NCBI RefSeq assembly: GCF_963678635.1
Contig: NC_087062.1
Coordinates: 14,931,789 to 14,995,788 of the forward strand
DNA from: Symsagittifera roscoffensis
Taxonomy: Eukaryota > Xenacoelomorpha > Acoela > Convolutidae
Direction: 5' to 3'
Length of the DNA: 64,000 nt
Shown here: positions 54,956 to 64,000 of the stretch, one piece after another
Layout of the letters: every line of letters begins with the position of its first letter
How positions within the stretch are numbered: position 1 is the stretch's first letter
Program-made: the position numbers and the translations under genes
The notes under the pieces: model-generated
The model's input: only the letters and a program-made list of their open reading frames with translations
Database searches by the model: none
Told to the model about the DNA's origin: nothing

Positions 54956-57519
54956 TTTTTTCTAACAGGAAATAGTCCGTTTCAAAAAAAATTGTCGGCT
55001 AATTAATGTCTGCTTATGTTTTGTCGGCTTAGTTGCCATATCGTAGATTTTTTTAAAAAGTTTTAATACATTATTGTTGCTTTTAGCGTTCTGATTAACC
55101 TCTGTTGTTTGTAATTTTTTTTGGAAAATGTATATTTTTTTTTGGTTGAAAACTTTTTTCTGCCCAAATGATTTCGGCCTTTTTTATTGGCGTAGTGGCC
55201 TAAGTTTGAGTACTTTCAACGAAAATATTTTTTATAATGCTCACCTCTGGATCGCGCAAAATGGTAAGTTTCTTAATAGTTTTTCATGATAACAATTTTT
55301 TTTCCGGCTTTTTTGACTTTTTTTCCTTTTTTTTGCCTTGATTGGTTTCGGCGTTTTTTGATATCGGCTTATTGGCCTCATATTGTGTCTTTTGACAAGC
55401 GAAAAAAGTTTTATGTGTGCGTGTCTTTGTTTTGACGTTGAGAGGGACTTAACATCTTCTTAGTCTTAATGTTTTTTCCGGTTTTTTATTCTCCTTTTTT
55501 GGGCTTAACAAGTTTCGGCCTATATTTTATCGGCTCATTGTTACCATACTGTTTCTTTTTAGAGTGTTTTGAGGGTGGGGTGGACTTATTAACTTTTCAG
55601 AAGTCTGAAATCTCGTTGGTTTTCGACCTTTTTGATTTTTTTTCTCATTTTGTTTTGTATCGCAAGTGATGCAAAGCTCAGCTTCGCCTCTGTATTTGAT
55701 AATTATTTTGAAAAATTGGTATTACTGTGAGCTCATTTGCTGCGTTCGACAGCCTTCGGCTCTGTTTGGTTGCTCCGTATCCTTCCGTGGTTTGGGTGAC
55801 ACTTCTTGGTTGGGGTCATCAGTGTTTTCTGTTCAGTACTCGGGTTCACCAGAGGTTGATTTGGTTTGGGTGATTTTGACTCACCCTATGTGCCTACTCT
55901 GTGACCCCTCCGGGATGCCTGTGGGTAGGAAAGGAATCCCCGTCAGACACTGTGAGGCTTAAGTTTTTCCAACATAAATCAATAAAAAAGACAGCCAACG
56001 CAAAATTTCGACGTCAGACTTTACTTCGCTATCTGTTCGTCTGTCATTTATAAAGTTGAATAGTTTGAAGTTAAAGTCTACAAAAGACTCTTTAGTTCCA
56101 AAAAATTCGCTGTCTCAGTTCCGACCACAGTTCTGTTTAATTGGCATTAAATTTGGTTTCACATGCAAGTGAGTTTTTATATCGATTTAATTGGTATCAA
56201 ATTTGGTTTCACATGCAAGTAACTGAGTTTTTCTCTGGCTTGTTGATTGGGCCACAAATGGAGTAGGAAGGAACCATATTTTCATTTAAGAATTTTTGTT
56301 GGCAAAAGAAATTGATATGCTATTAATGCTTATTATGACTCGGATTTCATAATGACTCGGATTGAAAAAAGACAACACTAAAAACTAATCTCAGTGTCGA
56401 GAAAACTGGTCGGAATTTCGTCTCAAGCATTTTGGCCTACTGGAGAGGTAAAGGAAGAGTCATTCTATTTATGGCCTTGGACCTCTGCACTTCTTTGTTA
56501 GTAAGACCCCTTCAACAAATCCACTTTCCGTACACCAGACTACACGTCTCTGAAAATCGGTCCTCAACATTTTGGAGGGTATGCAGGAACCATAAAATTA
56601 TGACATTAAATTTATACCAAAGAACTATGTCGTTCTTAGGTATTCCAAATTAAAAGATGTTGACTTGGTTTTATTTGGAATTTTTAGACAATCAGATACA
56701 GTTAATGCATATGCAGCGCTAAATAATTGATTTCGATCTAATTAGTAAGGGCGGAGAATATTAACTTAGACTGTTTTTCAACCATTCGCTGGCTATGTTT
56801 AACAGTGGGGATGAGCCTGATTTTAAAATATGGCTTTAATTGTAGTTTCAAAAAAGAATTTTAGTTTAAGATTTCCAGTGAAATTGAAAATTATGTTTTG
56901 ATTCATTTTTCACAAACAAGGCTAGTTTCATCAAACACATAGTCAATCCTAGATTTTTCTATACACTATAAAATCTTCACTGTAATGCAGTTTGCTGCAT
57001 AAAACTTGGAAGTTGAAAAAAAGTTGTTTCGAAAAATGTAAGTGGACTTGAGGCTGTTATAATCTTTCTAGCCCAACTCGCAATAAGTGAGTGCTGACTT
57101 TTGGTGGATTTTTTGTTGCATTGGGATATCAATTTAGTGTTTTTCCCATTTTAATTCGGACCAGTGTTTGAAGATATCAAGAGCCGATAGCTCAGTTGTC
57201 TTGTCATTTGACTCGATATCTAGAGGATTTATGTATCTTTCAAGACTTATTTATTGTTCCGACCACTGAAAGTCGGGAGGAACTTTGTCTTCATGTTTGT
57301 CTTAATGTTATTGTTTTTTCCATGCCAAAATAATTACCACTAATAATTACACAAAGCTTGTGTTAAAGTATGAACTCTTTTTCTTCAAACCTAAGTCGCG
57401 AATATTTGTGTAGATAATTGGTGTAGATTAAATCCTGAAGCTTTTTTTGATAATGAATGATTTCACGTCTCAATTTGAAAACTCCCGGGTCAGATACAAA
57501 ATATAACCGATGGAAAAAC

Positions 57520-58105
57520 TATTTACACTTGCGAAGCGAGTGTATTAGTGTGAACCTTCTTTTTTTCCAACCTAAATAGCAAATATTTACAGCTTTTTCA
57601 TAGCATGTGCTTAGATATTCGAATAATGATAAGTTAACACAGTTGATGCATTTTTAAATAATCAAATGAACCGAATAAAGTGTTTGTTTCAAACAAGATA
57701 ACAATAATTGAAACTTGATTTCAGAAATTTTCTAAGTCAGTACATCTCGCAATCTTTTACAATTCGTAATTTATCCATAATGTGGCTTTATGCTTTCAAA
57801 TTTGTTACATGCAGACTCAGTGTGGATGCCTTCAGTTTGTTATAATCCAAATTATTTCTTGCAAAATTGTGTCGTTTTGTATTTGGTTCCACTTTTGCTG
57901 AATCGCATTGGCTATTTGTTAGCATGTGTAGCTGCTTTATTCGTGACTAGTGTTTGTTGTTTGTTAAGCTTTGGTGGCTTAGTAGATATTCGTGGCTTTT
58001 TTGCGGTAGGTTGTAGATTCGAATCGAGTTTTTGCTAATTCGAGGCTTATTTTTACTTTTTCTTAATTCACTTGATAGAGCTGCTTTTTATCTTGTTCTC
58101 GCAAT
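57520..58105 (+). repeat. SINE-like repeat, copy 3 (long form)
   Basis: Starts TTACACTTGCGAAGCGAGTG and matches 62695-63270 over most of its length (e.g. GTTGATGCATTTTTAA, AATGAACCGAA, GAATCGCATTGGC, GATTCGAATC). The tail palindrome is mutated. Confidence 0.75.
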
Positions 58106-58939
58106 TGTACCCAAAATTCCGAAAGTGGAAATACTCTTCCAGAATGTTAAGAGTCTTGCCAAAAAATTTCACCTTGCTTCTCGTCAATCCTTTGTCAAGA
58201 CATCTGAAATTTTGTTTGTGAAACATGGCCAATTCCAATTGACGATAACAACAATTTTGAAATTCCAGGTTTGCATAGATTTGATAATGCATCTATTACT
58301 GACTCTAGACTACATGCTGGGTTTATTGTGTACGATACCCAAGATATCAGAAACTATTGTTCAGAAGTTAAAATAACGTTAGTTTCGTTGTATTACACCA
58401 CACAGTGCGGGATTGTTATTTGATTTCCCTACATCGAAGTCCTTCAGTTACATATTTGAGTGCTTTTAAAGCTGATTTGACTGAAATAATGATTAAGTAC
58501 AGAGAAAACAAATTGTGCTTTTTTTTTGAAGGTTTCAGTGTTGTTATTCTCTCAAACATTTCTTTTGTGACTTTCATGTTGTCCTTTGATAATCATCATT
58601 TTAGGACGCCCATAACTACAACAGGCAATACTAAAATAGATCTTATAATTTGTTCACCCAAGAGAATATTGTCAGTCGTTTTAAGTGAAACTGTGGATAG
58701 TTACCACTAACCTTTGATTAGCAATTTCAATTTTTTTGTTTGCGTAATCAAACTCATATCTAACGCTCCTTTTTACACAAGTTCAGGAAATAAGTAAATG
58801 ATTAGTTCAGCCTAAAAAGTTTTTTTCCAAATTTTCATCAATTATTTTTCTTGCGTTACAACTAAGCATCATTGATTTAACTTGAACAAACGTGACAGCT
58901 TTCAGCAATTTGTAAATTATAATTTGTAGTGTGAAATTT

Positions 58940-59360
58940 ATTTACACCCGCGAGCATGCGAGCGTTAGTATTAAGAGTTCCAACCTCCTTTTTTGCTAAC
59001 CTACCTAGCAAATGAAAGTGTTCATTATTTGGTCGCACAGTGTTGGTTAATTTGTGGTACTTGTTCTATAATCACGATCTATATCATTTTTCTAACGCAT
59101 TGGAAATCCTATAGCATGTGTTCTCTGCTTTGTTTGGCTAGTATTTTTCATTAATTAAGCATCCGTGGTTAGTGTGTGAGACTCTTAATATGCGGGTTGC
59201 AGATCCAATCCAATACGTAGCCAAATTTTTACCGATTCGAGGCTTATTTCGACTTTTTCTTGTTTTAATTTTTAAAGTAGTTTTTTGTCGTTTTCTGGCT
59301 AGTGTTTGCGAAGCGCAGCTTTGCCTCTGTGGTCATGAAAGCACTCGATAACTGGGTTCC
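58940..59360 (+). repeat. SINE-like repeat, copy 4
   Basis: Head TTTACACCCGCGAGCATGCG, tRNA-like part GTGTGTGAGACTCTTAATAT, ATTCGAGGCTTATTTC, and tail GTGTTTGCGAAGCGCAGCTT followed by TGCCTCTGTGGTCATGAAAG. Confidence 0.75.
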
Positions 59361-60379
59361 TATTAGCTTTTTATTTTTTTTGTCTTTTTTCGTACAAGCA
59401 GGTTAGCTCAAAATTTTTTAAATTTAAGTTGCGATAAACTTAATTTATCTCCAAATAAAATAGTTTTTGAAGATTTACATGGCGCTTCTCTGGCAAAAAA
59501 AAGTTCAAGTAACAATTTTGAAACAAGCTTTTTGTCTGTTATGTCTTGTTCATCTTTCTGAAACAGCTAGTCGATAATGTTTAATTTTGTGAGCTTCCGT
59601 ATTTTTTCTTTCATGACACCACGCAAAAAGTGACATAAATATGAAAAAAAAAATTTTAACGTGGTTGAAACTTTTTTGTTACATGCACAGCAACTACTCT
59701 CGTTTTTTTGGTGTTTTTCTTAAATTTTGAAGCTTTCGTTTGCCAATTTTTCAGCTGGAGCTTGCAAAATGCAGCTTCGTCTCTGTCTTGTTCTTGCATT
59801 GCATTTAGACTCTTTTTTGGACATTTGAGTGTTTTTGGGGAGCGAATTCGGAATCGTCAGGGGGTCCCTCAACTTCCTGATTAGTATCTCGTCAAAATAC
59901 GGGTATAAAACTGTCTTGAACAGTTAAGTTTTTAATTTATAGCTCAATCTAGTTTTTAGCTTGTGTTAATGTTTTTAGATCTGCTGCGCTCATGAGGCAG
60001 ATAAATAAGCCTATCAATCGCTTAGCATACTGATTTTTTCCTATCAAAAATGTGTCGCTTAATATGCTGTTATTTAATTCAAAAGCGGCAGCTATCATAT
60101 TTTTTGCATGTTAAATAATTAGATATATATTCACCCAGCTGCATTTTGACTACATTTTGTATTGTATTTTAATATAAAATTTGTCGGATATATTACTTTT
60201 TCGGGTAATAAAATTAAATTAAGTATGCTTATGTGATACGTTTGTGACTCGAGGGGGGATTTTCAAAATTTTTTTTCAAATTTAATCGAACGTTTTTTTA
60301 GGTCGACCAAATTGAATTTCTGAGCTCTCCCAAACCACTCTAGAGACTATAATTTGACCAAATTTTCTGCGCTGCAGGC

Positions 60380-60640
60380 AAACTTTTGAAAAAAGGCCGA
60401 AAAGGCGTTTTTAGGTTTTTTTTTTGGAAAATGTCGACCAAAAAAATCGTGTTTTTCGGCGCGCGCTCCCCCCATCAAAATTAGTATAGATTCGCGCCTT
60501 TACGAAAATATTAAGGTCAGTCAGCCAAAAATGGATATCTCAAAATAGTACAAAAGGAGGATCCTTTATGTCGTCAGAAGGTCGAATCCCTGAAGAGGGG
60601 GGAGGGGGTCCGCCTTGCCCCCCAAATCCGCTACTGATTT
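60380..60640 (+). repeat. Repeat with GGCGCGCGCTCC motif, related to 62500-62695
   Basis: TTTTTCGGCGCGCGCTCCCC here and TTTTTTCGGCGTGCGCTCCC at ~62579 lie in similar surroundings, each followed by a CCCCC-containing end. A dispersed family of unknown type. Confidence 0.45.
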
Positions 60641-61234
60641 TGTGTATGCTATGTGACTGGAATGCTAAGTGACGACAAATCCCAAACTCAAATAGTTGCT
60701 AATTTAAGGGAATTGAAGGGCAAAGTTCTTCCAGCATAAACAGATAAAATTGTTGTGGTTTTACTTCGTCTGGGTTTTGGTTGGGTGACTGGCCGCCTAG
60801 TGCGACTAAATTGTTTACGCAGCTGCAGGTTATTGCTAATGATCTGCTGAAGCTGAAGAATTCGACCGAGGAAAGTGCGCACTAGATTAGATCAGCTGCC
60901 ATTCATTTCCCGTGCCTTGATTTTCTCATTCTTTCGTTTCTTGCCTTATAATCTCCCAAAGTAACTGGCTGTGATCTGATATGTCCGTTAAAGGGCTTGA
61001 GAAGATAATATATCCCAATTTTATTTGAAAGTCATAACTGACACGAAACTATTTGTGTGAGCATTGATAGAAACTTTTGTTGAAAACTAAGTTGTTTGCC
61101 GTTAAATACCTTTTCTGCTCATAATCAAACTTATAGGGCAAATAGGGTGGTCACAAATAAAGGAGGTACCGTTTTATATAGGAGGGCTGTTCTCTCATTC
61201 GAATTGTAATGGATATGTACATTATTGTTTGCAG

Positions 61235-62414
61235 CAGAATGGAGGCATGCCTGGTTTGGACTTGCCGACATTCGTGTCTGGTTCAGCAAGTGGAGGTCGG
61301 GCCAACTCTTCAAACAACAATAGCAATGCCTCTTTCGCCCCCCTCCTGGCTCAGACAGCGAGTGGGTCTGGAGGGGTGGGGCAGCAGGGAGTGGGTATGG
61401 GTGGGGGCATTGGTGTGAATAATGTGAGTGTGACTGTTGGCAGTGCAGAGTCGAACAAACAGCCGGACGCGGAGATCAGGAAGTTCCGCAAGAAGTACAG
61501 ACAGGAAATACTCACAGCAGCTATGTGGGGTTAGTAGAAACAGGATATACTTAAAATATGGTTTCTATTTTTTTTTCAACGGATGTGATTGGGCATAGGG
61601 GTCAAAGTTATAAGTGTTCACTACTAGCCGAAAAGTTGTTTTTATCTCAGTATATGAACTCTATTTCATATTAAACGCAATTCCTCGAATCTCGAAGTTA
61701 TTTTTTTTGTAGCGTCTAGAGCGGTTTTGGATACAATTTAGAAAGCTCGGTTGAATATCGAGCTTATTAAAATTTGTCGAAGGGGGTCAATAACGAACGG
61801 TAGGGGGGTTGGAGGGGTTGACTTCCATGCAAGAGAAGGACAACCGGCAGTCATGAATTGGGTGCTGTTTTATCTGCTCTAGTTCAGAAGCACAGAAATA
61901 AGTGAGCGTCTTTTTCACTAATGGTTGTAAAACGTCTCTAGAACATCAGTATTGTTTAGGTGTGAATCTGCTGATTGGAACTGAGACTGGTCTCTTCTTT
62001 CTCGACAGGAGCGGCGAAGGCAAAGGTAATACACGAATAATTATTACATAGAATAATTATCGCTTAATAGAGTATCTAAATAAAAGCATTAGCAATTGAA
62101 ATTGCTTGGATTGTTTTTTTTTCGGGTCCGTTGCAATTGATTAGTCTTCATTAGCTTCATTTCTAGTTTTCATTACAAAATGATTTTAGGTGCATTTAAT
62201 TGAAATCTTAATAAAAATGGACTTTGAGTTCAGAAAAGCTCATAACAAGCATATTAATCTGGTCGTTACAGTGTCGCAGCTGATCAAGCGGAGGAAGTTC
62301 CAGTTGATAGACACTCTGCCTAATCTGAATCTCATGATCAGCATCTCTGGAGCCAAGTGCAAAATCAGAGCATACTATTTGAACCTGTTCAACTACAAGA
62401 TACTCGGCCAGGAT
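61235..62414 (+). CDS. Same kinase gene, exons 15-17 (start of the CNH domain)
   Basis: Exons 61235-61529, 61960-62025 and 62272-62414 continue residues 1285-1452 in phase. Exon 15 is Gly/Asn/Ser-rich, then EIRKFRKKYRQEILTAAMWG. Exon 16 has VNLLIGTETGLFFLDRSGEGK. Exon 17 has LIKRRKFQLIDTLPNLNLMISISGAKCKIRAYYLNLF. This is the beginning of the citron homology domain, which in this family binds small GTPases such as Rap2. The domain is cut by the window edge, since roughly 200 residues and a stop remain. Confidence 0.93.
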
Positions 62415-64000
62415 GTAAGATACAGCAATTTTTTCTTGAGCGGATTTCGAGATCGATCAAATTCTTTTTCCGAGGTTGCCTAAAACACTGTATAAACCTT
62501 TTTTTGTGAAATGGTTCTGGGCCACAGGCATTTTCGGTTTTTGGACCATTTTTGCATAATTTTGATCCAAAAGCTGCTTTTTTCGGCGTGCGCTCCCTCC
62601 TTAAGTTTAACATTTATTGGCGACAAAATTAGATTTCACCAAATGGTATTAAAGGAAATGAAACCGCCCCCCTAAATGCGCTTCTGACCCTGATTACACT
62701 TGCGAAGCTAGTGTATTATTACGAACCTTATTTTTTTCAACCTAAGTCGCAAATATTGGTGCGGACTCCAATAATGGTTGGGCACCTTTACAGCTTTTTG
62801 ATTGCATGTGCTTGGACAATAAATTAACATAGTTGATGCATTTTTAATTCATCAAATGAACCGAAAAAAGGTATTTGTTTCAAACAACATCGCAATAATA
62901 AAAACTCGATTTTAGAAATTTTCTATTTTTTGAAATGCATAATATGGCTTTATGCTTTGCGATTTGTTGCATGCAAAGTTAGGGTGGACGCCTTTAGTTT
63001 GTTATATTCCAAATTATTAATTGCCAATTGGAGTCTATTTGTATTTGGTGCTGAATCGCATTGGCAATTTGTTAGCATATGTAGATGCTTATTCGTGACT
63101 AGTATTTGTCGGCTGTTAAGCTCGAGCAGTTGCAGGGATAGTGCGTGAGACTCGAAACCTCTTGATTGCAGTAGGTCGCAGATTCGAATCTTACACTTAG
63201 CCGAGTTTTTTGATAATTCGAGGCTTATTTCTACTTTTTCTTATTTAACTTGATAGGGCTGCTTTTTGCTCGTGTTGTCGCTGTTTGCGAAGCGCAGCTT
63301 CGCCTCTGTGGCCATGAAAGCACTCGAAAACTGGGTTCCGAGTAACGTTATTGCTTGTGTATGCGAAGTGCAACTTCGCATCTGTGTTAACAGATTGGGT
63401 TGAGTGATAAATCATGTTCAAGCACACTCAGTAGTGATTTGAACGACACTAAAAATTTGAGAAAAATTGGTTAACTTTTTGGGTTTTAGTATTATATATA
63501 CTCGAAATTAATAAATATTTAATGAACAAGTACCAATTCACAAGAACATTGGGCGTTTTAAATCATATATGTATATATAATTGTCACATTTACTTTATAG
63601 TTGAGGATTATAATATTGTGTAGAAGCCAGCCTCGATTGAATAAATCTTGTTTGTTGATTTGTAAATATCATACAGCATGTATGCTTTAACCTCCGGGTT
63701 ATATCCGCAAGCTTACATATTTGTCGAAAAAAATTTAAATGCTTGGGCCGAAAGTCAGAAGCCGAAAATTGGCAAGTTGTGAACGACAAGTTGTTGTTAG
63801 GCTCGAAACGTATATTGCTCATGATTTTATCAATAGTCCGGGTGGTTATGTACAGAAAAGTAACGAAGAAATTTAGGCTACTTTACCTTTCTGCAACTTG
63901 GAAGTTTTTTGACACCAACAATCGCTTGTATTATTACGTTTGCGAGAGCTAGTGTCTTGTAATGTCTGGTATCATTATGCATTTAGATGATGTCAGTTGT
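62415..64000 (+). other. Intron after exon 17, with SINE-like copy 5
   Basis: Donor GTAAGA at 62415. No further CNH exon is visible before the window ends. The main content is the repeat at 62695-63390; the remainder is AT-rich. Confidence 0.6.
62695..63390 (+). repeat. SINE-like repeat, copy 5 (long form, two tail palindromes)
   Basis: Head TTACACTTGCGAAGCTAGTG, tRNA-like part (GATAGTGCGTGAGACTCG, AGATTCGAATC), TTCGAGGCTTATTTCTACTT, then GTTTGCGAAGCGCAGCTTCG and a second tail GTATGCGAAGTGCAACTTCG. The second tail pair also occurs at 41550-41580 and 44428-44458. Confidence 0.78.

Larger units (their letters stand above)
36965..61234 (+). other. 24.3-kb kinase intron with nested gene and repeats
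   Basis: The donor GTAAGT follows exon 14, and the acceptor TTTGCAG precedes exon 15. The intron is about 50-300 times longer than the other introns of the gene. It holds a foldback element, a 2.88-kb tandem duplication, a MITE, SINE-like copies, and an antisense CNBD-domain gene. Stretches not listed separately (e.g. 49230-52000, 52160-53280, 54000-57500, 59400-60380) show only AT-rich sequence, microsatellites and weak repeat fragments. A more GC-rich insert at ~55740-55965 has an open frame without recognisable homology. Confidence 0.75.

Noticed and set aside
57181-57245. tRNA-like segment with an A box (TAGCTCAGTTG)
   Set aside because: No B box at the expected spacing.

Overview
The window is nuclear DNA of an invertebrate animal; the phylum cannot be fixed from sequence alone. 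It is AT-rich and dense in repeats. It holds three main things: a 21.8-kb Polinton/Maverick (adintovirus-like) element, most of a multi-exon GCK-IV kinase gene (misshapen/TNIK/MINK/MAP4K4 family), and a separate cyclic-nucleotide-binding-domain gene lying antisense inside a 24-kb intron of that kinase.

Layout. 1-3455: decayed retroelement sequence, including esterase (SGNH) and PHD-finger remnants of the type seen in CR1-like ORF1 proteins, then part of a reverse-transcriptase ORF. 3462-25230: the Polinton, with ~600-bp terminal inverted repeats starting 5'-AG and a 6-bp target duplication (CCTGCT). It landed inside the reverse-transcriptase ORF, which resumes in frame on the other side. 25231-27170: the rest of that retroelement, interrupted by a chimeric insertion made of a repeat copy and a ~350-bp duplicate of the kinase exon 7/8 region. 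27170-29770: repeat-rich upstream sequence of the kinase. 29840-62414: 17 kinase exons in consistent phase (1452 codons so far; the gene runs off the right edge). Introns hold a foldback element, a 2.88-kb tandem duplication, a MITE and many copies of a tRNA-derived SINE-like family.

Polinton gene set. Minus strand: a protein-primed-type family B DNA polymerase, with its zinc-finger N-terminal part in another frame. Plus strand: unknown ORFs, a 52-aa membrane protein, two possible PC4-like ssDNA-binding proteins, a DEDD-exonuclease-like protein, a small membrane protein, an FtsK/HerA-type packaging ATPase, two conserved small Polinton proteins, a retroviral-type integrase, the penton (minor capsid), a basic core/pVI-like protein, the double jelly-roll major capsid protein, a Cys-rich membrane protein with a likely intron, and an adenain-like protease that runs into the TIR. 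The block from the PC4-like gene to the core protein is duplicated in tandem (4.59 kb, nearly identical). Many genes carry one-base frame breaks. Several lie in homopolymers and differ between the two copies, so consensus error and real decay must be separated before the element is called dead.

The most unusual regulatory signal is a 60-bp tandem repeat (8641-8880) between the divergent gene blocks. Each unit combines cAMP-response elements (TGACGTCA), a CArG (SRF) box or near match, and an ACGCAAT half-site. CArG boxes recur at 12090-12146, two of them forming a perfect palindrome. This resembles an immediate-early enhancer.
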